From assembly GCF_003234795.2 (NCBI RefSeq), contig NZ_CP126268.1, positions 3,286,001 to 3,350,000 of the forward strand: 64,000 bases of DNA, written 5' to 3'. The translations under genes were made by a program, and so were the position numbers. The stretch is from Curtobacterium sp. MCLR17_032 (GTDB taxonomy: Bacteria > Actinomycetota > Actinomycetes > Actinomycetales > Microbacteriaceae). Below are positions 40,952 to 50,229 of this stretch, piece after piece (the first letter of the stretch is position 1; each line of letters opens with the position of its first letter). The notes below the pieces were generated by a model, which searched no databases, was not told where the DNA came from, and worked only from the letters and a program-made list of their open reading frames with translations.

Positions 40952-41575
40952 TCAGCCGATGAGCGCCCCGACACCACCGCCGGAGCTGTCCCACTCAGAC
41001 CCGACCGAGCCGGGCGAGGCGGCGATGATCGCGATGAGCGCGATGACGAGCAGGATGAAGAGGCCGGTCAACACCCATCCGCCGATGATGCCGGCGAGCG
41101 CCAGACCCCGCCCCTGCTCGCCCGTCTGCTTGATGCGACCGAGGGCGACGTGGCCCATGATCGCGCCGGCCGGGCTCGTCAGGATCAGGAGCGGCCCGAG
41201 GACGATGCCGCCGAAGGCGAAGACGATCGACAGGATCGCGAGCGTGCTGGTCGGCCGCGGGGCGTACGGGTTGTGGGTACTGGCCCGGTAGGGATCACCG
41301 GCGCCGTACTGCGGCGCCGCGTACGGGTTCTGCTTCGCGTACGGGTCGTGCGCGCCGTACGGGTTCTGCTGAGCGGCACCGTACTGGCCGTACTGCTGCG
41401 CCTGGCCGGGCTGCTGCGGCTGGCCGTGCTGCTGCGCCTGGCCGTACGGTGCCGGCTGCTGCGGCCGGCCGTACTGCCCCGGCTGCTGCCAGCCCTGACT
41501 CTGCTGCCCGTACGGGTCCTGCCGCGCCTGTCCGGACGTCTCGTCCGGCTTCGATCGGTCGTTCAGATCGGACAC
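40952..41575 (-). CDS. DUF4190-type membrane protein with Gln/Pro/Tyr-rich head
   Basis: A 207-aa protein. Residues 1-110 are low complexity with many YGQ, QPGQ and DPYA units. Two helices follow, PTSTLAILSIVFAFGGIVLGPLLIL and GRGLALAGIIGGWVLTGLFILLVIALIAII, joined by GAIMGHVALGRIKQTGEQGRG. This helix-loop-helix is typical of DUF4190, whose role is unknown. GTG at 41575 has AGGAGG upstream. The composition of its head resembles that of the Bax-inhibitor-like protein at 18 kb. Confidence 0.82.
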   Translation of the reverse strand: MSDLNDRSKPDETSGQARQDPYGQQSQGWQQPGQYGRPQQPAPYGQAQQHGQPQQPGQAQQYGQYGAAQQNPYGAHDPYAKQNPYAAPQYGAGDPYRASTHNPYAPRPTSTLAILSIVFAFGGIVLGPLLILTSPAGAIMGHVALGRIKQTGEQGRGLALAGIIGGWVLTGLFILLVIALIAIIAASPGSVGSEWDSSGGGVGALIG

Positions 41576-41653
41576 GTCGCACCCTCCTGGCAGCCACTCG
41601 ACCGCCGTACAAGATCTTCCCACAGGCGTCCCTGAGCGGTTCAGGAGACGAGG

Positions 41654-42695
<1,042 letters not shown>

Positions 42696-42709
<14 letters not shown>

Positions 42710-43259
42710 CGAGGGCCTCCTGTCCGATCGGGCCGGGACCGGAGCCCGGACCCGTGGGTACCGCAGGCGCCGCGGGCTCGAGTGCGGCACGCATCACCCA
42801 CGCGTCGACCCCGTCGGGCTGGTAGTACCGCGGCCGGGTGGCGATGTGGGTGAACCCGAAGCCGGCGTACATCGTCTGCGCGACCGGGTTGTCGGCGCGG
42901 ACCTCGAGGAAGACCTCGTGCACGCCACGGCGTCCGGCCTCGTCCAGGAGCTCGGTGAAGAGCAGCCGGCCGAGGCCCCGCCCACGCTGCTCGGCGGCGA
43001 CCGCGATGGTCTGCACGTCGGCGACCGGGTTGCCCGGCAGCGACGACAGGCCCGCGTACCCGACGACCGTGGGCGCGGAGTCGTCGCCGGTGGTCTCGAT
43101 GACGACGTAGTACCCGTGCGGGGAGTGCAGTTCCTCGGACATCTGCGACGACGACCACGCGTCGGTGGGGAACGAGACGCGCTCGAGCCACATGACGTCG
43201 TCGAGGTCCGCCGGGTGCGCCCGACGCAGGCGCAGGCCGTCCGGCAGGGCGAGCGTCAC
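42696..43259 (-). CDS. rimI: Ribosomal-protein-alanine N-acetyltransferase RimI
   Basis: GNAT enzyme of 187 aa that acetylates protein N-termini, classically ribosomal S18. Seen: [20 protein letters not shown] near the front, acetyl-CoA loop [53 protein letters not shown]. The C-terminal ~30 residues are a Pro/Gly-rich extension. GTG overlaps the tsaB stop (GTGA). Association with tsaB and tsaD is widespread. Confidence 0.93.
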
Positions 43260-43876
43260 CGGGCGACCCGCTTCGGTGTGCCGGGGACGGTGACGTCGGG
43301 CTCCCGCAGGTACACCGGGGTGTCCGCGGCCAGGGGCGTGCCGGAGGCGAGCCGGTCGGCGGCGAGCACCCCGAGCCTCCCGGCCGGGATCGTGACGGCG
43401 GTGTGCCGGGGCCAGTCGACGAGGTTGGGACGGGAGGCACGCAGCACGTCGTCCAGATCCGCCGGCCTGGCGAGACCCGGGCCGGCGACGCGGACGCCGT
43501 CGGCGTCGTAGGCGCTCCACGCGACCTCGCGGCGGCGGGCATCGGTGAGGACGACGAGGGGGCCGTGCTGACCGGCAGCCACGGCGTCGTGGCTGACGAG
43601 CGGGAGGAACGGGACTTCCCGGGCAGCGGCGAACGTGCGGGCGGCCGCGATGCCGACGCGCAGGCCGGTGAACGGTCCGGGGCCCATGCCGGCGACGACT
43701 GCCGTGACGTCGGCGGGCGTGATGCCGGCGGCGCGCAGGGCCTCGTCGAGGAACGGGCCGATCACCTCGGCGTGACGACGGGTGTCCTCGGTCTCGCGTT
43801 CGGCCAGGACCCGACGGGTCGACGGGTCGACGACGGCGACCGAGGTCCCGGCAGAGGTGTCGATCGCGAGCAGCAC
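43256..43876 (-). CDS. tsaB: t6A synthesis protein TsaB
   Basis: Partner of TsaD, 206 aa, ASKHA fold. Seen: LLAIDTSAGTSVAVVD, the diagnostic GMGPGPFTGLRVGIAAAR, and LVVLTDARRREVAWSAY. GTG at 43876 follows TACGAT by 6 nt, so it is leaderless and heads the operon. The segment RASRPNL is encoded by a single copy of the dispersed repeat core. It is divergent from the uridine-kinase-like gene with 45 bp between start codons. Confidence 0.96.
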   Translation of the reverse strand: MLLAIDTSAGTSVAVVDPSTRRVLAERETEDTRRHAEVIGPFLDEALRAAGITPADVTAVVAGMGPGPFTGLRVGIAAARTFAAAREVPFLPLVSHDAVAAGQHGPLVVLTDARRREVAWSAYDADGVRVAGPGLARPADLDDVLRASRPNLVDWPRHTAVTIPAGRLGVLAADRLASGTPLAADTPVYLREPDVTVPGTPKRVAR

Positions 43877-43882
43877 CCGTCC

Positions 43883-43915
43883 ATCGTAGGCGCGCACCGG
43901 CGCCCGCCCTACGCT
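43883..43915. promoter_or_regulatory. Back-to-back leaderless promoters of tsaB and the kinase gene
   Basis: TACGAT on the minus strand (43883-43888) serves tsaB and TACGCT on the plus strand (43910-43915) serves the kinase; each ends 6 nt before its start codon. The -35 regions of the two must overlap each other's transcription units. Confidence 0.6.
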
Positions 43916-43921
43916 GACGGG

Positions 43922-44530
43922 ATGGACCGCGATGCCTTGCTCGAGCACGTCCGGACACTCCGCGGATCGGCACGGTCGCCGCTCGTCGTCGGGGTGTCCG
44001 GCCACTGCGGGTCCGGCAAGTCGACCCTTGCCCGTGCGCTCGTCGACGCGCTGCCCGGGGCGGTCCGGATCCGGGGTGACGACTTCCTCGATCCGACCCG
44101 TTCTCACCGGCGGTCGACGGACTGGGACGGGGTCGAGCGCCTGCGGCTCGCTGCCGAGGTCCTCGAGCCGCACCGCGCCGGTCGGGCGAGCACGTTCCGC
44201 CGGTTCGACTGGTCCGCCCACACGCTCGGAGCACCGGAGCCGTTGCCGACCACCGACCTGCTCGTCGTCGACCTGATCGGGCTCTTCCACCCGGAGGTCC
44301 GGGGGCTCCTGGACCTGGCGGTCTGGTGCGACGTCGACCTCGACGAGGCAGCCCGGCGAGGGATCGCTCGGGACCGCGAACTCGGACGCTCGCATGACGA
44401 CCTGTGGCGCGACGTCTGGATCCCGAACGACCGCGACTTCGCCGAGCGTTTCGCCCCGCGGGAGTCCGCAGACATCCGGTACCGCTCGCGGGTTCGACGG
44501 TCGGACATCCGCATGCCCGGAGACGGGTGA
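43922..44530 (+). CDS. Uridine-kinase-like P-loop kinase
   Basis: A 202-aa nucleoside-kinase-like NTPase. Walker A is GVSGHCGSGKST (residues about 24-35); IRGDDFLDPTRSHRRSTDWDG corresponds to the substrate-binding strand of uridine kinases, and VVDLIGLFHPEVRGLLDLAVW to the second Asp-containing strand. RRGIARDREL is a lid-like Arg segment. No uracil phosphoribosyltransferase part. The exact nucleoside is uncertain. Confidence 0.8.
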   Translation: MDRDALLEHVRTLRGSARSPLVVGVSGHCGSGKSTLARALVDALPGAVRIRGDDFLDPTRSHRRSTDWDGVERLRLAAEVLEPHRAGRASTFRRFDWSAHTLGAPEPLPTTDLLVVDLIGLFHPEVRGLLDLAVWCDVDLDEAARRGIARDRELGRSHDDLWRDVWIPNDRDFAERFAPRESADIRYRSRVRRSDIRMPGDG

Positions 44531-44666
44531 ACCCGCCGTGACCCGAGGGACTACGACGGCTTCCAGAACCCGAGCAGCCGTTCGACTGCGGGACTGTGCA
44601 TCGACAGTAGCGTGCCTGGGTGATCCCGCCTCCGACGCTCTGACACGGTGGAGCGACCGCCAGCGT

Positions 44667-44728
44667 GGTTCGCGCTGAGCGACCGCACTCGGGCCGCCGG
44701 CCACGAGGACTGTCGCTCAGCGCGAACC
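44667..44728. repeat. Long inverted repeat between convergent genes
   Basis: GGTTCGCGCTGAGCGA and TCGCTCAGCGCGAACC pair perfectly (16 bp) with a 30-nt loop that contains GGCCGCCGGCC. It sits 16 nt past the pnkp stop on that strand and could end both transcripts. The rest of the gap (44531-44666) shows no gene. Confidence 0.75.
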
Positions 44729-44743
44729 TCAGCCCGCGACCGC

Positions 44744-47362
44744 TCACAACCGCGGGTCGACCGCCTCCGACTCCATCGCCAGCACCCCGAACACGGCCTG
44801 GTGCACGCGCCACAGCGGCTCCCCCTCTACGAAGCGCTCGAGCGACTCCAGCCCGAGGGCGTACTCGCGGAGCGCCATCGACCGCTTGTGCCCGAGGTCC
44901 CGGTCCTTCAGGCGCGCCAGGTTGCCCGGCTCGGTGTACTCCGGCCCGTAGATGATCCGCAGGTACTCCCGTCCGCGGACCTTCACTCCCGGCTGCACAA
45001 GCCCCTTCGGCCCGCGGGTCAGGTTCGACTCGGGCTTCACGACGGCACCCTCGCCCCCGGCGCCGGTGAGGTCCTGCCACCACTCGGCCCCGGCCGCACG
45101 GCTCGTCTCGTCCCGCACGTCCACGAGCAGCGACCGGGTCGCCCGCACCACGTCGGGCGCGGCGGCGGCCAGGCGGTCGGCGACCGCCATGTGCCAGCCG
45201 TGCGTCCGGTCCGCGAACGTCCGTCCCCGGGCGGCCAGGACCTGGAACGGCGCGAACCGCACGTCGTCGAGGCCGGTCGCGGGGTCGGCGTACCGGCGGT
45301 AGGACTCGGTGTAGGCGGTGGCGTCGACGGCGCGCTGCTGGGTCCGGGCCAGCAGGTCGGTGACGTCGATGCCGCGGTCACGTGCTGCGGCGAGCGCGGC
45401 CAGGGCGTCCGGGAACGCCCCGCCGGCAGCGGCACCGACCTCGGCGTACCAGTCGCGGATCATGCCCTCGGCCTTGACCGCCCACGGCAGCACCTCGCCG
45501 TCGAGCAGCAGCCAGTCGGTTTCCAGTTCGTCCCAGAGGCCGGCTGCCTCGACCGCTGCGTCGAGCCGTCCGAGGAAGGTCCGGGAGTCGGCGGCGTCGA
45601 AGAACGCCCGGCCGGTGCGGGTGGTCACGACGCCGTTCCAGTCCGCCGGCGCCCCGAAGCGGTCCGGGTCGCGTGCGAGCAGCACGGTGCCGCGGGAGCC
45701 CATGTGCTTCTCCTCCATCCGCACGTGGTCGACGCCCTGGCCCCGGTAGTACGCGAACGCCTCGTCCGGGTGCTCCAGGTGGTCGGGGTGCGCCGAGGTC
45801 GCGACCGGGCTCATCGTCGGCGGCAGGTACGGCAGCCAGCGCGGGTCGACGGCGAACCGGCTCATCACCTCGAGGGCGCCGGCCGCGTTCTCGGCACGGA
45901 TGCCGATCCGACCGTGATGACGGGTCTCGACGATCTGCTTGCCGGTGACGTCCTCGATCGGGAGCAGCCCGGGGACGCGGCGCGGTGCGGCGGGGCCGGC
46001 CACGGGCCTCCCGGCCGGACTGGAGGCACGCCCCACCTCCGCACCGTCGGCACCCGTCATCGACGTGCCCGGTCCGCGCAGCGGCTCGAGCGGCTTGGCG
46101 GCGGCGTAGTGGACCCGCTCGGCGTCGACCTGGACGACCTCGCGCTCGGGGTAGCGGAGCGCGGAGAGCTTGCCGCCGAACACGCACCCGGTGTCGAGGC
46201 ACATCGTGCCGTTGATCCACTCGGCGTCGACCGTCGGCGTGTGGCCGTAGAGGACCGTCGCCTTCCCGCGGTAGGCGTCCGCCCACGGCAGGCGGACGGG
46301 CAGGCCGTACTCGTCGCTCTCCCCGGTGGTGTCGCCGTAGAGCGCGAAGGACCGCACCCGGCCGGAGGCCCGGCCCTGGTACTGCTCCTTCAGCCCGGCG
46401 TGCGCGACGACGAGCCGGCCGTCGTCGAGCACCAGGTGGCCGACAAGCGCGCGGCAGAACTCGCGGACCTCGTCGCGGAAGGTGTCCGGTTCGGCGGCGA
46501 GCTGGGCGAGGGTCTCGGCGAGCCCGTGCGACGTCTGGACCTTGCGACCGTCGAGCGCACGGACGAGCTTGTCCTCGTGGTTGCCGGGGACGGCGAGGGC
46601 GTGGCCGTTCCGCACCATGCCCATCACGAGCCGCAGGACCCCCGGGGAGTCCGGGCCGCGGTCGACCAGGTCGCCGAGGAACAGCGCCTGACGGCCCTCC
46701 GGGTGCACGGCGTCGACGGGTCGGCCGAGGTCGTCGCGGACCAGGGTCCAGCCGAGCCGGCCGAGGAGCGTCTCGAGCTCGGAGCGACAGCCGTGCACGT
46801 CCCCGATCACGTCGAAGGGACCGTGCTCGCCGGTGCGGTCGTTGAGCAGGGGCTCGCGGACGATGGTGGCGGCGGCGATCTCGTCCTCGCCGTGCAGCAC
46901 GTGGACGCGGCGGAACCCCTCCTTGCCCAGGGCCTTGAGCCCGCGGCGGAGCTGCCCCTGCTGGCGTCGGATGACCTCGGGGCCGAAGTCCCGACCGGTG
47001 CGGGCGGCGTTCCGGGCGATGCAGACCGACTCGGGGGCGTCGAGGACGATCGCGACCGGCAGCACGTCGTGCTCGCGGGCGAGCTGCACGAAGTCGCGAC
47101 GGGCCTCGGCCTGCACGTTCGTCGCGTCGACGACGGTGAGCAGTCCGGCACGCAGTCGCTGGGCGGCGATGTGCTTCAGCGCCTCGAAGGCGGCGGGGGT
47201 CGCGGCCTGGTCGTCCTCGTCGTTCGAGACGAGGCCCCGGAAGAAGTCGCTGGACAGGGTCTCGAAGCGACCGAAGTGCTGCGCGGCGAACGTGGACTTG
47301 CCGGAACCACTCGTGCCGACGAGCAGCACCAGGGACATGGTGGGGACGGTCAGGGCGGTCAT
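44744..47362 (-). CDS. pnkp: Polynucleotide kinase-phosphatase of the bacterial RNA-repair system
   Basis: Three-domain RNA end-healing and sealing enzyme, 872 aa, close to the 870 aa of Clostridium Pnkp. Kinase: VGTSGSGKST at 15-24. Metallophosphatase: GDVHGC (187-192), GDLVDRGPDSP (230-240), GNHED (260-264), VAHAGL and YGHTP (372-376). Adenylyltransferase/ligase: nucleotide-binding Lys552 in MEEKHMGSRG, then LLDGEVLPW, GEGAVVKPES and PGVKVRGREYLRI. It heals 2',3'-cyclic phosphate and 5'-OH ends and, with Hen1, seals them. The ATG overlaps the hen1 stop. The 430-460 linker contains RASSPAGRP, encoded by two arms of the dispersed repeat. Confidence 0.96.
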   Translation of the reverse strand: MTALTVPTMSLVLLVGTSGSGKSTFAAQHFGRFETLSSDFFRGLVSNDEDDQAATPAAFEALKHIAAQRLRAGLLTVVDATNVQAEARRDFVQLAREHDVLPVAIVLDAPESVCIARNAARTGRDFGPEVIRRQQGQLRRGLKALGKEGFRRVHVLHGEDEIAAATIVREPLLNDRTGEHGPFDVIGDVHGCRSELETLLGRLGWTLVRDDLGRPVDAVHPEGRQALFLGDLVDRGPDSPGVLRLVMGMVRNGHALAVPGNHEDKLVRALDGRKVQTSHGLAETLAQLAAEPDTFRDEVREFCRALVGHLVLDDGRLVVAHAGLKEQYQGRASGRVRSFALYGDTTGESDEYGLPVRLPWADAYRGKATVLYGHTPTVDAEWINGTMCLDTGCVFGGKLSALRYPEREVVQVDAERVHYAAAKPLEPLRGPGTSMTGADGAEVGRASSPAGRPVAGPAAPRRVPGLLPIEDVTGKQIVETRHHGRIGIRAENAAGALEVMSRFAVDPRWLPYLPPTMSPVATSAHPDHLEHPDEAFAYYRGQGVDHVRMEEKHMGSRGTVLLARDPDRFGAPADWNGVVTTRTGRAFFDAADSRTFLGRLDAAVEAAGLWDELETDWLLLDGEVLPWAVKAEGMIRDWYAEVGAAAGGAFPDALAALAAARDRGIDVTDLLARTQQRAVDATAYTESYRRYADPATGLDDVRFAPFQVLAARGRTFADRTHGWHMAVADRLAAAAPDVVRATRSLLVDVRDETSRAAGAEWWQDLTGAGGEGAVVKPESNLTRGPKGLVQPGVKVRGREYLRIIYGPEYTEPGNLARLKDRDLGHKRSMALREYALGLESLERFVEGEPLWRVHQAVFGVLAMESEAVDPRL

Positions 47363-48855
47363 GCGGCGGTGCCTCCGGTCGTCGGGCTGGTGGTCGTCGA
47401 GCTGGTGGTCGTCTGGCCGCCGGTCGTGTGGCGGCGGAACAGGGCGAGCTGGGTGGGTGGGCCGACCTCGGGGTCGTCGTCGCCCACGGGTCGGTGCTCG
47501 ACGGTGTAGCCCTGCCGGTCCCCGACGGCCTGCGCCCACGTGCGGAACTCGTCGCGCGTCCACTCGAACCGGTGGTCCGGGTGCCGGAACCGACCGGCCG
47601 CCAGCGAGGCGAAGCGGACGTTGTGCTCGGCGTTCGGGGTGGTCACGACGACGGCGGCGGGCCGGGCGGCCTGGAACACCGAGGCCTCGAGTGCCGGCAG
47701 CCGCTCGGGGTCGACGTGCTCGACGACCTCCATCAGGACGACCGCGTCGAGGCCGGCGATCCGGTCGTCGGAGTACGTGACCGAGGACTGCAGCAGCCGC
47801 ACGCGGGCCCGCTGCTCGTCACTGACGTCGTCGAGGCGCAGGCGCCGCTCGGCCCGTGCGAGTTCGCGGGGTGCGACGTCGGTGCCGATGATCGTCGTGA
47901 AGGAACGGTCGGCGAACAGGTGTCGGAGCAGGGCGCCCTCGCCGCAGCCGACGTCGGCAACCGTGTGGGCCTGGACGTCGGCGAGCGCCATCAGGACGGC
48001 CTCGGCGCGGCGGCGGTACAGCGGTGTCTCGGGCCGATCCGTCGCCCCGTCGTCGTCCGCCGGCGCCTCGTCGACGGGCGCGTCCACCGAACCACCGTCC
48101 CCGGCCGTGCCGTCGAGCCCGAGCAGTCGTCCGGTCGCGTCGTCGACGAGGGACCGCTGGTGCGCGAGCGACCGGGTCGTGATGAGCTCGCGGAGCGGGT
48201 GCTCGGCCAGCCACCCCTCGCCGCGACGGAGCAGCATGCCGACCTCGTCGTCGCCGACCCAGTAGTGCTTGGCGTCGTCGAGCACCGGCAGCAGCACGGT
48301 GAGCTGGCGGAGCGCGTCGGCCAGCCGGACCCGGCCACGCAACCGCAGCCCGACGGTGGCGGCGTCGCCCCACTCCGGACGGGTGTCGTCGAGCGGCCGG
48401 CGGGTCTCTTCGACGTCCCAGCCGAGCGGTGCGAACAGCCGGGTGGCGAGGCCCATCCCGTGCTCGTCGACCTCGCTGGGCACGCTGGTCAGGCCGAGTT
48501 CGAGGTCCATCGGCTCGGCGGCGCGCTCCGGCCGCGAGGTGCTGCGTCCGCCCATCGCGCTGCGGAACACCTGCCCGATCGCCAACGCGAGCATCGAGGT
48601 CGACGCGTACGGACGGTCGTTGACGTAGCGGGACAGCGCCTGCGCGTCGGCGCCGTACCGCTTGCTGCGGGCGAGGGCGATGGCGTCCACCTCGAGCAGC
48701 AGGGCGGCGGTGCACTCGTCGGGGGTGTCCGCGGGGTAGAAGACGTGTGCCGTGCCGACGCTCAGGTCGAAGGACTGGGCCTTCCCGGGGTGCTTGTGCA
48801 GCAGGTGGGAGAGGTCCGGGGCCGCGTCGCCGCGGGTGGTGATGGTCACGAGCAT
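47359..48855 (-). CDS. hen1: RNA 3'-terminal 2'-O-methyltransferase Hen1
   Basis: Methylates the 2'-OH of the repaired RNA end so that the sealed site resists the same ribotoxin. The 498-aa protein has the bacterial N-terminal Pnkp-activating half (about 1-245; HLLHKHPGKAQSFDLSVGTAHVFYP is split across it as LLHKHPGK and GTAHVFYP) and a C-terminal methyltransferase half: SAM loop DVGCGEGALLRHL (301-313), manganese-site MEVVEH (Glu376, Glu379, His380) and RHPDHRFEWTRDEF with the further His. The last ~25 residues are Thr/Ser-rich. GGAGG precedes the ATG. First gene of the two-gene operon. Confidence 0.96.
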   Translation of the reverse strand: MLVTITTRGDAAPDLSHLLHKHPGKAQSFDLSVGTAHVFYPADTPDECTAALLLEVDAIALARSKRYGADAQALSRYVNDRPYASTSMLALAIGQVFRSAMGGRSTSRPERAAEPMDLELGLTSVPSEVDEHGMGLATRLFAPLGWDVEETRRPLDDTRPEWGDAATVGLRLRGRVRLADALRQLTVLLPVLDDAKHYWVGDDEVGMLLRRGEGWLAEHPLRELITTRSLAHQRSLVDDATGRLLGLDGTAGDGGSVDAPVDEAPADDDGATDRPETPLYRRRAEAVLMALADVQAHTVADVGCGEGALLRHLFADRSFTTIIGTDVAPRELARAERRLRLDDVSDEQRARVRLLQSSVTYSDDRIAGLDAVVLMEVVEHVDPERLPALEASVFQAARPAAVVVTTPNAEHNVRFASLAAGRFRHPDHRFEWTRDEFRTWAQAVGDRQGYTVEHRPVGDDDPEVGPPTQLALFRRHTTGGQTTTSSTTTSPTTGGTAA

Positions 48856-48921
48856 GCGCGTGGCCTCCGATCGTCGTGGTCCGGCGTCGCTGCCGCCCGG
48901 CGGTTCCGAGGCCGGAGAGCG

Positions 48922-48952
48922 AGCCTAGTACGACGGGACGGTGCACAGGCAA
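48922..48952 (-). promoter_or_regulatory. Candidate promoter of hen1-pnkp
   Basis: Minus-strand -35 TTGCCT (48947-48952), 19-nt spacer and -10 TAGGCT (48922-48927), giving a leader of about 60 nt. An inverted repeat CGGGACGGT (48934-48942) / ACCGTCCCG (48974-48982) flanks the -35 and may be a control site. Confidence 0.5.
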
Positions 48953-49019
48953 CGTCAGCAGACTGGGACGTCGACCGTCCCGCCGAACCCGGCGCCGGTC
49001 CCCCGACAGGAGGCCCGTG

Positions 49020-49628
49020 ATGGTCGTGTACGACAGCCGCCCGATCCGACGTGCCCGGCAACTCGTCGGGGACGTCCTGGTGCTGGTCGGCATCGTCCTG
49101 GCGGTGGTCGTCGGCCGCGACGTCGCCGGTTCGATCGCCCGGCTCGCCACGATCGGCACCCGGGTGCAGTCCGAGGGGACCGCGTTCCAGCAGCAGCTCT
49201 CCGCCACCGCACGCGCACTGTCGCGGATCCCGCTCGCTGGGGACGCCGTCAGCAGTCCGCTCCGGAAGGCCAGCGAGCACGCGGGCGCCGTCGCCGCCGC
49301 CGGTGCCCAGCAGCACGACACGGCCCTGCACCTCGCGCACCTGGTCGGCGGCGGGCTGACCGTCGTCGTCATCGCCCTGCTGCTGCTGGTGTGGGTCCGG
49401 ACCCGTGGGCGCTTCGTCCGGGTGGCGAGTGCCACCAGCAGCGTCGACCGGTCGCCGGACGGAGCCGAACTCCTCGCGCTGCGGGCCCTCGTCGGTCGGG
49501 ACGCCGTCGTCGCCCTCGGGCCCGGTGTGGTGGACCGGTGGCGCGGGCGGGACCCGCAGACGGTCGCGGCGCTGGCGGACCTCGAGCGGCGGAGCTGCGG
49601 CCTGCGGACCCGGGCGGGCCGCGACTGA
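49020..49628 (+). CDS. Hypothetical protein with two membrane helices
   Basis: Not recognised. The 202-aa protein has a first helix (GDVLVLVGIVLAVVVGRDVAG) and a second near residue 113 (GGGLTVVVIALLLLVWVRT), separated by a helical Ala-rich region that may sit outside the membrane; the C-terminal third is cytoplasmic and ends in RRSCGLRTRAGRD. ATG at 49020 has AGGAGG at 7 nt; that ribosome site is itself part of an ACAGGAGGCCCG repeat copy. Divergent from hen1, but no functional link is visible. Confidence 0.75.
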   Translation: MVVYDSRPIRRARQLVGDVLVLVGIVLAVVVGRDVAGSIARLATIGTRVQSEGTAFQQQLSATARALSRIPLAGDAVSSPLRKASEHAGAVAAAGAQQHDTALHLAHLVGGGLTVVVIALLLLVWVRTRGRFVRVASATSSVDRSPDGAELLALRALVGRDAVVALGPGVVDRWRGRDPQTVAALADLERRSCGLRTRAGRD

Positions 49629-49697
49629 CCGGCACCGGTCACCGTTCGTGGCCGGATCGTCACCGCCGGGTCCTGGTCCGCGCCGCTCGCTTGGCGG

Positions 49698-49703
49698 TAC
49701 CGT
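49698..49703 (+). promoter_or_regulatory. -10 element TACCGT of the 54-aa gene
   Basis: Six nt before the ATG at 49710. Confidence 0.5.
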
Positions 49704-49709
49704 CACCGC

Positions 49710-49874
49710 ATGGACGCCGTGTGGGCCGCAGCATCGTGTGCGCTGGAGAACGTGCCGTGCAACGACGGCGGCGGCGGTGCCCTGGACGCGACCGGCGTGT
49801 TCGTCACCGTCGTGGTCGTCGTGGCCGTCATCGTGCTGTTCGGTGTGCTCCTGCTCGGACGCTCCCGCCGCTGA
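49710..49874 (+). CDS. Small membrane protein (54 aa)
   Basis: Not recognised. A short exposed head with two Cys (AASCALENVPCNDGGGG) is followed by one strongly hydrophobic helix (VFVTVVVVVAVIVLFGVLLL) and GRSRR at the end, so the head should lie outside. The leaderless promoter at the standard 6-nt spacing, the clean codon usage and the positive-inside tail argue that it is a real gene. Confidence 0.6.
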   Translation: MDAVWAAASCALENVPCNDGGGGALDATGVFVTVVVVVAVIVLFGVLLLGRSRR

Positions 49875-50135
49875 CGTCCGCACCCCGCCGGTCCAGGGCG
49901 CTCCGGGCGCGCACGACGAGGTCGAGGACGCCTGCCTCGAGTTCGGGTCACGCGACAGGCGTCCTCGCGCTACGACGCCGTCGGGTACGACGTTGGCGCA
50001 CGACGATGTCCGACCCGGTAGTGGGGGGACGGGCGACCGCGGCCAGGGTCCGCGGTGTAGCGCGGGCGACGCTACGCTTCCCGGTCCCACCGGCCAAGCG
50101 TTCCGGATCGGGTTGTCCGATCTCCGCGGAGAGCG
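49875..50135. other. Non-coding gap with a hairpin
   Basis: No gene is supported. GAGGACGCCTG (49924-49934) and CAGGCGTCCTC (49956-49966) form an 11-bp stem with a 21-nt loop, the probable terminator of the 54-aa gene. TAGTGG and TAGCGC-like hexamers follow but lead to no start codon. Confidence 0.5.
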
Positions 50136-50193
50136 GGACGGGAGGCCCACCCGACGTCCGCCACACGGGCCCGGTGATCCGGGCCTCCCGTCC
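50136..50193. terminator. Terminator hairpin of the dispersed-repeat type
   Basis: GGACGGGAGGCCC (50136-50148) and GGGCCTCCCGTCC (50181-50193) pair perfectly, 37 nt beyond the tsaE stop and downstream of the 54-aa gene. Confidence 0.75.
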
Positions 50194-50229
50194 AGGACGA
50201 CGAGCGTCAGCCGACGGTCCGCGCCACGG

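Noticed and set aside
44648-47509. A 953-codon plus-strand frame
   Set aside because: Antisense to pnkp, which has all active-site motifs. Its translation is low-complexity Arg/Glu/Val/Gly.
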